This document shows positions 34,201 through 45,149 of a DNA stretch of 60,000 nt, piece by piece. Below the pieces are notes generated by a model. That model searched no databases. It had not been told where the DNA came from and saw only the letters and a list, made by a program, of their open reading frames with translations. A program made the position numbers and the translations under genes. The stretch spans positions 8,946,675 through 9,006,674 of the forward strand of contig NC_087078.1 in assembly GCF_026151205.1 (NCBI RefSeq), in the 5' to 3' direction. Each line of letters opens with the position of its first letter. Within the stretch, counting starts at the first letter, position 1. Source of the DNA: Bolinopsis microptera (Eukaryota; Ctenophora; Tentaculata; Lobata; Bolinopsidae).

Positions 34201-34976
34201 TGGTAAACCTGAAGTTCGTATATAATTGCACTTGGTAAAGCTGAAGTTCGTATTATATTGCATGTGGTAAACCTGCAGTTCGTATATTGCACGTGGTAAA
34301 AGTTCGTATGTTGCACGTGCATTCAGATCACACCCCTCACGTGAATTTCCAAACACACTAAAATTCAAGCTCCGGCAAAAGCAACATTTCTTGAGTAACC
34401 TAAATATCGCAGTGGGTCCATATTTTCACAACGTTTAATTATTCTGTTAGAAAACTGACAAATTAAAATTGAAACATACCATATTCTAGCAGCACGTACA
34501 CATTACTTACACGAGCAAAGTTTGTGCACGTGCAAAAGGTACATTAACTGACCTGAAATCGAAGGAGGATGTACTAAGTGTAGTTTGTCTGCTCTGTCTG
34601 CTGAGCCTGCTGCTTCTACTGTTAGGCCGAGAGTCTGATATGCTAAAGAGCTCCTCCGCTTCTGATATAAACCTGTCTGAAACACGTGATGCCCATATAA
34701 GGATATGTTAAGGATATAAACCTGTCTTGGAAACTCCACGTTAATTTCATTGTCTGATCTTTTCAACTATACAAAATAACGAACAAATTAAAATTTAGAA
34801 CAATTGCTTTTAAAACACATTGTACCTGAAATGTTTACATCAAAAATCAAGAACCGTGCACCCTAGATAGTTATAGGTACACCACAGTAAAGACGTCTAC
34901 CTTTAAAACTAGCTAAAGAATCTAGGAAATTAGGCGACTCTCCTCGATCTTCTGTCAGGTCACTGGAGTTCACCAT
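28293..34976 (-). CDS. Unrecognised five-exon gene, acidic/coiled-coil protein
   Basis: Exons in transcription order: 34976-34901 (ATG, MVNSSDLTEDRGESPNFLDS), 34676-34553 (DRFISEAEELFSISDSRPNS, then Ser/Arg-rich), 30821-30702 (SFPWSTKPEEPEENFADVLD, very acidic), 29512-29410 (ALTLTIQKIKPGDIPSFPEI) and 28412-28293 (VQLIVDKLEALKLTIASLDK, ending TPLSE and TAG). Phases are 1, 2, 2 and 0, and all four junctions join without a stop; borders are GT-AG. The product has 180 residues: a disordered Ser-rich N-terminus, an acidic centre, and a short amphipathic helix or coiled coil at the C-terminus. I do not recognise the family. The chain of correct phases over five exons is strong support that it is a gene. 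Confidence 0.78.
28413..29409 (-). other. Intron 4 of the five-exon minus-strand gene
   Basis: It holds fragments of the GTTCACATATTACGTAAT-type MITE (TGTGAACGATCCC near 28554-28572), a hairpin with arms GTGTAACTTAC/GTAAGTTACAC at about 28670-28714, and no other gene. Confidence 0.55.
29645..29764. mobile_element. 120-bp MITE with CAGGGACAAAAGGA ends
   Basis: CAGGGACAAAAGGAAATCGC at the left and GCGAAATCCTTTTGTCCCTG at the right are inverted copies. The CAGGG start is the style of hAT elements, but the target duplication is not clean. It lies in intron 3 of the minus-strand gene. Confidence 0.78.
29777..29912. mobile_element. MITE with GTTCACATATTACGTAAT ends
   Basis: GGGGTCGTTCACATATTAC at the left and GTAATATGTGAAC at the right. 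The interior has two C-rich tracts and AATTACACTAGCGTAATCAT. A second, opposite-oriented copy lies at 32732-32904. Confidence 0.8.
31937..32040. repeat. 33-bp tandem with E-box plus CArG motif
   Basis: Three copies of AGGACAATCAGGATAACACG followed by TGATGCCCTTATA. The first two carry both CACGTG and CCTTATAAGG; the third has a damaged CArG box. Confidence 0.85.
32732..32904. mobile_element. MITE copy with 5-bp target duplication CTAAA
   Basis: GGGTCGTTCACATATTACGT at the left and ACGTAATATGTGAACGACCC at the right are perfect inverted copies. CTAAA occurs directly outside both ends (32727-32731 and 32905-32909). The interior is a reversed version of 29777-29912 with long G tracts (32760-32779 and about 32840-32862). 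Confidence 0.88.
33059..33083. repeat. 25-base G homopolymer
   Basis: An uninterrupted run of about 25 G after TATGTCAT. Length estimates of such tracts are unreliable in assemblies. Confidence 0.85.
33772..34318. repeat. 29-bp satellite carrying a CACGTG E-box per unit
   Basis: About 18-19 copies of CACGTGGTAAACTTGCAGTT followed by CGTATATTG. Nearly every unit preserves CACGTG; occasional units read CATGTG or CACTTG. Since 29 is not a multiple of three, all minus frames cycle through the same peptides (QVYHVQYTNC); these are not genes. Confidence 0.93.
34681..34706 (-). promoter_or_regulatory. E-box/CArG motif inserted next to a splice acceptor
   Basis: AACACGTGATGCCCATATAA, then GGATATG, directly follows the exon 2 acceptor of the minus gene (CTG at 34677-34679). 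It is flanked by two copies of GATATAAACCTGTCT (34664-34678 and 34710-34724), so insertion or local duplication has reshaped the 3' splice site region. Confidence 0.6.
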
Positions 34977-35059
34977 TATCTACAGCGCGCCGTGTGAGGG
35001 TTCCTATCTTGTGTTGCATTTTAAACGGTCAGTCTACCAGTTCATCTCCTCCTAATCGT

Positions 35060-35123
35060 AGAGAGTGTGTCTTTAGATTGTAGCGTCAGTGTATTAACAT
35101 ACACTCTCGCTACGATCTAAACA
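35060..35123. repeat. Hairpin upstream of the minus-strand gene
   Basis: GTCTTTAGATTGTAGCG and CGCTACGATCTAAACAC pair with one or two mismatches around a 27-base loop, about 100 bases upstream of the ATG at 34976. It may be part of the 5' UTR or promoter. Confidence 0.6.
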
Positions 35124-36600
35124 CAAATCACTGTAAACGTTTCTAAATTATAAAAACGTTTATTGTGATTTATGTAATATTCGCAGGGCTTTAAGAGTGA
35201 GAATAACACGTGATGCCCATATAAGGATATGTATTTAATAATTTTTGGGACACTAGTGTGCGTGAGTTGGTGGCGGTTAGTATCTTTCAAGCTAGCAATC
35301 ACTTGATCAGTGTACATCCGCAATCAAAAGATACTGCAAAGTACAAAAGATACTACAAAACTTTAGTCTTAATCCCTAGTTCCTCCCCTCCCTTCATTGC
35401 ACATTGCAGACAAAGATCTTAAAATGGCGCGCAGCGTGTTCCAACCATCTTGCCTCCCACTGCAGTAAAACTATTAACAGCAGACACTGAGAGACATGAT
35501 CCCAGTTTTTACGTGCAAGTTTACTGCCAGTAGAAATTAATTAAAGGGACGGGAGCTCTTGCTAATTTACCCTTATAATGTAGTATGTACCTCATTAAAC
35601 TTGCGGTAAAACCATGAACAAGTAGTAAGTTCCCTGACATGTTAGGTTTTAAGATACGAGTTAGGCAGACTCAACATAACTAATAATTATCAAAATATTG
35701 TCTGACGTTGCGGTCAACCAAATTAATGATATTGATAATATCAATGACTAGTGAATTAATTTCATCCTAATTAGATATCGGCAGTAACTTTATTAAAATG
35801 TGTCTACGTCTGAATTTGAACCATGGTCAACATGTTATGCAACTCCTATGTTAATAATTATAACATCTATATAGAACTTTACCCACTTTTCTGCAGTTTT
35901 GTTTCGATAAAGATTTTAAAATTTAGTCTTCGTTAGATCAAGTATTTGGTAAAATTACTAGTAAACATAAGCTACCAGAATGGCGTTAAGTTCTTCAGAA
36001 AATTACAAACACAAGCACGTTTAACTAATAACTGGTTATATTATTAGTGACTAAATTAAGACGGACAACTCAAAAAACTGAAGCCGTGAACGTCTCCCGA
36101 AGGAGGAATTATTCCATCGCCAACACCACTTTACAACAAGTGTAGCAAACAGTACGGGGGAATTTCCCGGCAGTAGTCCAGAGTAACTAATGAAACAATC
36201 ATTGGCGAGCATATCAGTCGGCAGAAATAATAGTTATAGTCACGCAACAGGTAAGTAACACTCGAGGAATAGGACAATCTCATTATATTTATAGGATAAC
36301 GCAATGTCTCATCGATTAGTGTCTATTATTGTAATAAAACATTATGCAGCAAGCCTTCTTAAAAGTATCGTTGAGAGGAAACCGCATCACAACTAGCCGG
36401 CTTCCGTGTTGCTTCCACATCTACGATACTTGTTGTCATGACAACTAGTTGGAGTTTTAAGCATGCTGTGCAACCTTATCGACTGATAAACGATTATATA
36501 GGCGGCAGTCCTTAGCCACTGCCAGGGCCATAATAGTCTAACATAAAGATTAAAGAAGAGTAAAAGGAGAATTACCTTACGAGACATATTTATATTCGAC
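35124..36600. other. Intergenic, no gene seen
   Basis: One E-box/CArG motif copy lies at 35204-35230. A kappaB-like palindrome GGGGAATTTCCC lies at 36157-36168. No coding frame is convincing. Confidence 0.45.
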
Positions 36601-36608
36601 ATAATTCC

Positions 36609-37080
36609 GGTGACCTAAACCATAAATGATTTGGGAACGAAAATATGGGATTTTTTCCCGAAAACCACCTCATTTCGTACCCCAAATTAAATCATGGTAT
36701 TTGGGGATTTTTTCCATTTCTTTATTTTACAAAAATAAAACCCAATATTTGAGAAAATCAATAAAATAAAATCAAAAATATGAAATTTGAAAAATTATAA
36801 GTCAATTTCTTCATGATCTTCTGGTTTTCGAAATTTATAGAATTTTTTAATTCTATGTTAATTTAAAAATCATCTCTCAAGCAATTCTAATACTAGTGTT
36901 CATTTGTTAGATGAATCATATTTATAACTTACTATATTGATTACTGATAGTAAATGGACAAAGTCATAATTGAAGAAAATACGTTAAAAATAATTTGGGG
37001 AAAATAATGATGGTGACCTAAATTTTGATAGTCAGAAAATACGGTGTTTTTTCCGGAAAACCACCGACTTTCGTACCTTT
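36609..37080. repeat. Direct repeat of a diverged 70-bp segment
   Basis: GGTGACCTAAACCATAAATG through CATTTCGTACC (36609-36682) and GGTGACCTAAATTTTGATAG through CTTTCGTACC (37013-37078) are related, sharing TTTTTTCC-GAAAACCACC. They bracket an AT-rich interior and may be ends of one mobile element in direct orientation. Confidence 0.5.
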
Positions 37081-37359
37081 TGAATACGTCTCGTATACTC
37101 TAACATCTCCTTATACGGGCATCACGTGTTATTAGCGGAGTTATCTGCCAACTGCAGAGCTAACAGAGCAGTATACTTAAATTTAATGAGATCATATGTA
37201 TTGTGTAGGTGAGTAAACATGCAAATTACTAAAGACCTTTAATTTCTAATTAATGTAAATATACTCGAGGGAAGTATAGTCCTATACAATGCTATAACAC
37301 TTACTCCTTATATGGGCATCGCGTGTTATGTTATATCTTAATAGCTCAGAAAACTAAAG

Positions 37360-37760
37360 GAAATGCTCGTTCTCTACCAAAAAAGTAAGGTTTTCTAGTT
37401 GTAAACAATATTTATAGTCTACTGATGTATCATATGCTACAGCTAATGAAGAGTCCTCGTGAAAGAGTTATTAAGGACCGTCTTCAAAACAAAAAAGAAT
37501 GTTTTCAAATTTTAGACAATACAAGAAAAAAAATTTGAATTTTTCGTAATAAGTATATATGACATATGTATCAGTTGATCATATTTAACGAAAGAAAAGT
37601 AAAGACTCGCCTTTAAATAAAAAAAGGAAGGTTTTTTAGTATATAAGATAGACAATATATCTAAATATGTATCATAATATGCTCATAATATTATATAATA
37701 TGCTCATAAAACAAAAGCTAAGGCTTGTCCTCAAACAAAAAAGGAAGGTTTCCGTAAACA
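37360..37760. repeat. Diverged roughly 120-bp tandem repeat
   Basis: Segments around AAAAAAGGAAGGTTTTCTAG and a following GACAATAT recur at about 37378, 37485, 37618 and 37738. Divergence is high and there is no coding. Confidence 0.5.
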
Positions 37761-38590
37761 ATTACAACAGTCGTTAGAAGAAGATCAGACTTTCTGACAC
37801 CAGAAGAGGGATAATACGGCGTTACGTTGTGTCATATTATGAAGGAGCAAGTTGTCTTGTAATGATATGAAGGAGCAAGTTGTCATGTGATATTTGAGGT
37901 ATTATTATACAACATATGGGGCACGGTACGGGACAGGCTGATTATCCGTACAACGCGGGACACACACAGACACACACACATACAGGGGGACACAGGTTGC
38001 CCGTAGTACAATAGAGGCACACACAGACAGCAAAGAGGGACACTGCCACTTGCTCCTTCATAATACCACTTTTAATACCACGTATATAAGTACCTATTAC
38101 ATATAACCCGTGTATAACTGTAATAATAATGATGTGAGGTAATCACAACTGTTTGTAATGATATGTATTAGAGAAGCTGTACTATACGGTGTACTAGAGA
38201 AGCTGTACTATACGGTATATTAGAGAAGGTACGACCCCACACTTGCAGTTATTAGCATACCTCCCCCGGGCCTCCAGTAAGGGTCACTAGTAAGAGGTAC
38301 AGAGTGAAATTTGAAGACGTCAGATAATTGGAGTGATTGGAAGGATATGATTGGAGGAGTAGAGGCTGTGTGCTCACTACTTGACTACAAGTGACTACTG
38401 TACAGCCAGTTTCTCACTGTCTCGCAACCTCCAGCAACAATCAAACTACTGTAAAACTGAGGTGTTGGAAGAGTGCACTACTGTGTGCCACATCTCTGCA
38501 CTGCTTTGTCACAGAGCAGAGATGTCAGGAAATCATTAGCTCTAAATTACAATCATGTTGATCGATTATGAGAGGGCTGAGTGTGATTAG
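37761..38590. other. Intergenic with small repeats
   Basis: It contains a CA-rich tract (37969-37990), a 29-bp duplication GAGAAGCTGTACTATACGGT (38172-38225), and a hairpin ACATCTCTGC/GCAGAGATGT (about 38491-38525). No gene. Confidence 0.45.
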
Positions 38591-38619
38591 CAGTAAGTTC
38601 TAGACACTGTGAAGTTGTG

Positions 38620-39000
38620 GGTGCTGGAGGCTGGAGAGGGGTGGGTGCCGGAGAGGGGTGGGTGCTGGAGAGGGGTGGGTGCTGGAGAGGGGTGAGTGCT
38701 AGGGAGTGGTGGGTGCTGGAGAGGGGTGGGTGCTGGAGAGGGGTGGGTGCTGGAGAGGGGTGAGTGCTGGAGAGGGGTGGGTGCTGGAGAGGGGTGGGTG
38801 CTGGAGAGGGGTGGGTGCCGGAGAGGGGTGGGTGCTGGAGAGGGGTGGGTGCTGGAGAGGGGTGGGTGCTGGAGAGTGGTGGGCGCTGGAGAGGGGTGGG
38901 TGCTGGAGAGGGGTGGGTGCTGGAGAGTGGAGAGTTGTGGGTGCTTGAGATTAGGGGTGAGTGCTGGAGAGTGGAGAGTGGTGAGTGCTGGAAAGTTGTG
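38620..39000. repeat. 17-bp G-rich minisatellite (GCTGGAGAGGGGTGGGT)n
   Basis: About 20 copies, purely purine-rich apart from T and C at fixed places. The GGGG-T-GGG spacing on the plus strand could form G-quadruplexes. It keeps spurious frames open on both strands. Confidence 0.93.
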
Positions 39001-39900
39001 GGTGATTGAGATTACAAGAAGAATTATAGCGACGCGGAGAATCACTGCAACAGAGCAATTTGAAGATTAGGTATACTAAGAGCTGGGTAATGTGGACGGG
39101 CTAAGAACTGTTAGATGTTAATATTACTACTATTTTACCTACTATTATAAGTTTACTATTCACTAATAGTTCTAATGTTATAAGCTACTATTATTGTCGT
39201 GTTTTCTCGCAGAAAACAATGACTGTACCATTACCAAGGTGAGATTGTAGTGAAATGCAGGACTTGGTTGCTAGGTTACAAGGTGATATTGTGGTGAAGA
39301 TGTAGGAGCGGCATCCTGCATTGTCTAGCAGCAAAATCTACTGTCTGCCATTTATACTAATTCTACTTAGGACAATTAAAATGCAAATGTCCTGCAATAG
39401 GGTCATAATACACGTAACGTGGAAAAGAAGGACAAGGTAGTAACTCAGTTTAGAGAGCAATATCAAGAAACTAAAAAGCACTTAAAACAAGTCTGTCTCA
39501 TTCCCTCTCCGAGGACTCCTCTCAGAATGCACAAAATGTCAGAAATATGATTGTTTAATGTCCATCGTTTACCCACACGCTTGGTCGTGGGAGACCAGGA
39601 TGTTGTTTGGAAGAGATCGCTCACAAAATTTGATGGTCGATTATAAGTCTACCACTAAAAGTCTTGAACCTAAACTGATTGGCTGAAGGAGCCTCTAATG
39701 TGTGAGAACGAAAGAGCTATTGACTGCTAGCGCTAGACATCTCCTTATATGGACATCACGTGTGCCCCAATTCCACTGCAGATCAAGAAACCTGTCCTGT
39801 TTCTTGACAGCACAGCAACAGTATAGCAACAGCATAGCATCATCTTGAAAGATTCAAGCGAATTGTAGATCAACAAACGTACCTATGTAATGGCTCGAGA
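39001..39900. other. Intergenic, one E-box/CArG motif
   Basis: Motif copy ATCTCCTTATATGGACATCA, then CGTGT, at 39739-39763. No gene is seen. Confidence 0.4.
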
Positions 39901-39970
39901 TAAAGTTAGATAAAGTGAGATAAAGTGAGATAAAGTGAGATAAAGTGAGATAAAGTGAGATAAAGTGAGT
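39901..39970. repeat. 10-bp tandem repeat (TAAAGTGAGA)n
   Basis: About seven copies. Confidence 0.92.
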
Positions 39971-40614
39971 GTTAAGCAAGTGGTGATACTCTTGGTTAGA
40001 AGCAGGCAACAAAAGTAGAGCGACTGTATAATGAACTGTATGAATAATGAACAGCATAAAGATCGAAGGCAATTTTTATTGTTACATCTGACAAAGCAAT
40101 CGTGAGGGAGAAATAGAAGTGGCGACTATCAGACGTTGTCATGGCGACAAGCAGACGTGTCGCACGATAAACCTAACCACGCGACTATAATGTTCTTAGC
40201 ATCTCCTTAAATGGGCATCACGTGACTGTAATGTAATCATCATGAGTACAGTCCCACTGTTTATCTCTAATAGTAATACAACGGATCTGAAGTGCGTATT
40301 ATCCACAGTTACCACCTGCAACAAACACTAGCGTAAAATAACAAAGCAACACGCTCACAATACGACTCAACTCTGACGCTGGTTGCTAAGCGGGTTGCTA
40401 GGACAACCCAAATCTGAGTTAGGATTGGAAATTACGAAAAATCTGTTCGTACTAGCCTCTCCAAATAATCTGTTTTACATTATCCTTGATTTGATCGTGC
40501 ATCATAATTGGGCATTATTCGGTATATCGCGCGGGTATTATACAATTTGTCGCAAATTGCTGTGACCAATATGTGGATATTATATTTATGAGCTGGTGAG
40601 GATCAGACCATAGC

Positions 40615-40715
40615 TGGACTCTGCAACAGTATTGTAGCGCTATATGCACTACTGGGCTCGCAACCACCGTATGCAGATCGGCGAGATGCGAAGGATTGAC
40701 ATCGTGAATCAATCA
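40615..40715 (-). mobile_element. Dispersed repeat fragment, third copy
   Basis: TTGTAGCGCTATATGCACTA through GATTGACATCGTGAATCAAT aligns with 7415-7525 and 4507-4650. It is a relic of the same possible hAT element. Confidence 0.55.
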
Positions 40716-43260
40716 ACAGTAATACTACCCCATTTTTCAGAAAACATCAAAAGAAAAAACCGGTCTGTTCGTGTCTTTAGTATTCTTTGTTCAACTATAT
40801 TTAGATCAGTTCAGCTCATTACGCTCAATTGATACCAATTAAATCCTATTATTGTGTCGATATCTTGAAATTACTGGAGGGCTTTTGTAGACGTGCACTT
40901 TTGGTCGAGTTCTTGGGAAAATATTGAAGCAAATTTGCTCTTCAGGATATCATCCTGTCTCTCTAGACTGGTCACAGATAATGGTGCGTTGTGCTGGTTG
41001 TGGCACAACCAGGACACAACTTGTGGCATTAGATTTACTTGTACTTGTGCTTGGCACGGGCTATCACTATCTGCAGTTGGAATTAATAGTGTGAATCAAG
41101 TAAAACTGATGTCTCAAACAGCCATTATACTTATAGCTGTCCTAGAAAAATATAATTTTTTAAATTTTACATAAATGTTTTACAATTACATTTACATAAT
41201 GACATTGGTACAAAAGTTCTTAAAAAGTAAAATTGTAAGCGAGCATGACACAGACAACGAGAGAGGACGAGACATGTCCTTATATGGGCATCAGGTGTCA
41301 CATTCTGCCCGATATTTAGCTGATTGGTTTGTTTTTTATCTATTAATTGACGGAAAGAACGGTCACCGAATGTCTTTTCGAATTAAACGCCTCAGACAGA
41401 TCTAAAGGTTCGGAATTCGGGACGAAGATCTCCTTTTGCTGTTTCTCCAAATATCATGTCAATTAACAAATATTCATATTTTTAGTGCATTGGGTGATCT
41501 ATCATTTACATTTGACATGTAATTTATAAGCGTTGTTGAGTATTGGGTTTTTGGCGACAAGATTGGAAGGAATCCAGAATGAATTATTAAAATAAGAAAT
41601 GATTTCAGATTTGAAGACAGTTTATTTAAAAGTTCTTCTCGAACATAACTTACATGGGGACCCCAGGCTATTATGTTCATAAATAGAGATTCGGCGGCCG
41701 AATGGCAGGGTGATCAGCGCCGTCCAGTAAGAACATAACAGGCCACAAAAATACAATCGGCTGGTCAGTATCAATGAATTGATCAAGACGTATTGTACTT
41801 AAATCGGTTGTAATTGATTCTTGGAAGTCGGTTTATTGATTTATCGTTCTAGGTAGGACGGTAGACAGTTTAGATTGAATTGAATAAGATTCACCCTGAT
41901 CGCTCATTCTTCTAGAATCTTCTGTAGGACACAAAATCCTATATTTTGTTTTCTGTTAAACTCTATATAGTATGTATATATAGGTAGTAGCCTAGCTTAA
42001 CCCAGGGTAAATCCTACATTTTGACTGTAAACATCAGCCTCACCAAAGCACGTATCTCCACGTAAATTAAGAGGAACGATTTTTGTTCATTGCACGTGTT
42101 CTTTATTTAATTGTTGCGACTTTTAAGAATTTTGATAAGTTGGTCGTTTCTCTTTGAGTCCCCCATCCGTTATATATCTTGTTCAATATAATTGTAGTGC
42201 TTGAAATAAATGCAGGTAAGCGGGTTTATTATCCGCACGATATTTGGTTCCATCAGTGTCCATAATAATTTATGCCGTACCGTATTTCATTCCGTGCCGT
42301 ACAATGCCGATCCCCCTCTCTACACGATCTTTAGTGGTTAATAACGGACAAAATACTAGCTGCCAACCGTGGGGAGGCACGTTAAATTAGTAAATTAAAA
42401 AGCCGCACAATTCATTCAACTCAATACAATCTGCTGCTCAACAATGCAAACTAACGAGGTGTTGCTAACGAGGCATTCGTTAGTTCTGCAGAAACACACT
42501 ATTGCTAAGTAGCACTAACTGCATTAAAATACTAACTATCAATTAGTTAGGGTAGAAGATGATGCGTTAAGGTGGAAGAGGCGTCCAAATTGGTAGATTT
42601 ACAGCACAGAAAATACTAAAAGTGGGATGTAATGATTCTGCAGCTTATCAGAAAATAGGGGCCTAATAATCTAGAAATATTATGTGTTACACAAACAGTG
42701 GACTCCACTGAGCGGTTAGAATGTGAAAGCAAAAGTAGAACAACAAAACCGCACTGAACGAGACTAACAAAAACAGAGCAGATCTAAGTAGCTCTCTCTC
42801 CACCAATTAGCCTGCTCAAACTGGGCTTACCTGTCCGCTCTAACTCCATTAATTGTTTTAACCAGCCCGGCTAAGAGTTACCGCCCGAAATGATCTGGTA
42901 TTTACGTAACCAGTTACCAGATTAATATTCACTAAATTAACATGATGACAGTGAGATCAGTCTGAAAATTAAGTTACTAATGTTGCACGTGTGATATGTG
43001 GCCCTAACTAGATAGTAACCGTGGTAACCATATAGTAACCGGACAACTCACCGTTCAGCCTACTTAGTCTTACGCTGCCATCTAGCCGGAAAATGGACAG
43101 AAAATTTCACTTTTTCGACAGCATTAGTCTTTCAAAACGCCTGCCAAACAAAGAACGTAATAACGTTGGACGAATAAGCCTTGAATAAAACCTAGCCGCT
43201 ATAATCAAATAGGGAGATACGGAGTGAGCAGCCACTGCATCATGCATGACATGAAATAGC
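40716..43260. other. Intergenic, no gene supported
   Basis: Open frames up to 93 codons (40893-41174) show no family I know. An E-box/CArG copy with a changed E-box (CAGGTG) lies at 41275-41298. A repeat fragment (GATCAGCGCCGTCCAGTAAG) lies at 41712-41731. Confidence 0.4.
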
Positions 43261-43888
43261 CATAGGTGACCTGGTTACTAGGTTACTAGGTTACTAGGTT
43301 GGTAGAATGCCCATGGTTAGTAGTAGTACAATATCCGGTTATAAATCTATAGCAAAGTCTCAGGTCATCAACTTGATCTGACTATTAGTTCGGACAGTTT
43401 TGTTTCTATTTTTGAGGAAACTGTGACGTTTACTCTGATCTGGATTGTAAAGAAATGACAGTTAATTTGGAATCGTTATCATTGTACATTCAAATTTACA
43501 TTTAAAATCAAACAACAGCCATTTTCACTACAATGATTTTTAATGTCAAATGTAAAAAAATAAAATATTCAAAATTGGACAGAGCTGTCTAGTCAGAGAG
43601 CTGCGGAGAAATGGAAACATTCTGCTAAATAGTTATAAAAATTATTGAAACTGATAATATAGCCCGTCATGTCGTTGTGAAAATGTCCGTTTATCAATTA
43701 TCGTCGTGTTTTGACCATTCTAGAATATACCCAGTCAATCAATAAGATATTCACATAATATGTTAGATATTCACATAATATGTTAGATCAATATGTCTAT
43801 TTTGGAGTGAAGTGGATCTGCTGAAAACAATTTGTATGCTCTTAATAATCTATAGTTACACTGTTCTTTAGAAGGCCATTAAAATAAA

Positions 43889-44030
43889 GCTAAGCGCTAC
43901 TATTCAACTAAACTGCGAACTAAGCGCTACAATTCAACTAAACTAAGCGCTACTATTTAACTAAACTAATATAAGGGCAAGACTAAGCGCTATTATTTAA
44001 CTAAACTGTAAGCTAAGCGCTACTATATAC
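43889..44030. repeat. Tandem repeat of AAGCGCTACTATTCAACTAAAC
   Basis: Five imperfect copies of about 28-35 bases, each starting CTAAGCGCTA. It abuts the MITE at 44036. Confidence 0.8.
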
Positions 44031-44035
44031 AGGGT

Positions 44036-44187
44036 GAGTTGAAAATAGTGTGTGGAATGTAAAAATTGATAATTTTTTTAAGAAGGAGCAAATTTTGAAA
44101 GGTGAATTGCTATCAGTTCATAAACGTTACAAATTTCATTCTTGCCTCTCATTTGATTCTAACTCATAATTTGGTTGACTCACCCTG
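44036..44187. mobile_element. Mariner-type MITE flanked by TA
   Basis: CAGGGTGAGTTGA at the left and TTGACTCACCCTG at the right are inverted copies, and TA stands directly outside both ends. The CAGGGTG start with TA duplication is the common pattern of small Tc1/mariner-derived elements. It has no coding capacity. Confidence 0.8.
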
Positions 44188-44310
44188 TATATAATATACT
44201 ATTACCAAATTCGTATATTATACAAATATTTGATTATGTTAGAATGCTCTGCTGTGAGCACTCTTGTTGGATACAATTCATTTTGAACCAGATATAGTTC
44301 TGAATGATGT

Positions 44311-44424
<114 letters not shown>

Positions 44425-44519
44425 TCTTGTGGTCTGCAGTTGAGTTTGAAACCCATATTTAGTTTAGAAGCTGTATCACTGTATCTAGTCACCAAAATTA
44501 TCAAATTTCAGCCAGTGTC

Positions 44520-44895
44520 AGACGCAAAATGAAAAGATTTGAGGTGTTCCATCAAAGATGCTCGAGAAGAATCTTGAAGATCAAATGGTACTATCCGCGT
44601 ATATCTAACGCTGACGTACTGCATACTGAAGCGGGCCAACATCACCCTGTTAGTATTGTAACCATAGTAACCACACTGTTAGTGTTGTAACCATAGTAAC
44701 CACACTGTTAGTGCTGTAACCATAGTAACCACACTGTTAGTGTTGTAACCTACGCACAGCTAGACTCAGATGGTTTGGTGGCGAGGATGCCAGCTGCATA
44801 GCGAATACCCAACTATCTTCTCCCAAATCATGACAAAAGGTCTAGAGGTAAACCTCGCGAGAACTGGTTATCGTGTGTCCTAAAGGATGTTTCAC
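44520..44895 (+). pseudogene. Relic of a LINE C-terminus, split by a minisatellite
   Basis: It aligns with 59716-59990: ATGAAAAGATTTGAGGTGTT, GAGAAGAATCTTGAAGATCA, GATGGTTTGG, AATACCCAACTATCTTCT and the RGKPRENW-type end. Frameshifts and stops abolish coding. Inside it, at 44647-44750, lie almost four copies of a 29-bp repeat (CTGTTAGTGTTGTAACCATA, then GTAACCACA) that grew from the local CCTGTTAGT sequence. Confidence 0.85.
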
Positions 44896-45149
44896 TTTTC
44901 AGGCTACTTGTTTTCATGTCACGTGGTTAGTGAAACGTAACCAGAAAGGAGGGAGTTGAGCAGGGCTGCCAGCACTAGGTACACGAATATCAACACAATC
45001 TGTAACAACATGGGTTATAATACACGCCGGCACGCACAGGGATTATATTTCAATTGTTTTAAACAGCGGTAGACGGGATTATCAGAATCTATCCCGCCCG
45101 CCCGGCTGATTATTCTAACCCGGAGGTGTTTATAATACAATAATATCTT

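Larger units (their letters stand above)
30842..34552 (-). other. Intron 2 of the five-exon minus-strand gene
   Basis: This 3.7-kb intron contains a three-copy 33-bp tandem at 31937-32040, a MITE (32732-32904), three long G tracts, and the 29-bp CACGTG satellite at 33772-34318. No further exon is seen. Confidence 0.6.

Noticed and set aside
33753-34368. Open frames up to 203 codons on the minus strand
   Set aside because: They are translations of the 29-bp satellite; all three frames give the same cycling peptides.
38587-39070. Pro- or Gly-rich repeat proteins
   Set aside because: Both strands and several frames are open because of the 17-bp array.
40893-41174. 93-codon frame with Cys-rich centre
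   Set aside because: No known family, no splice context and no flanking coding; length within chance.
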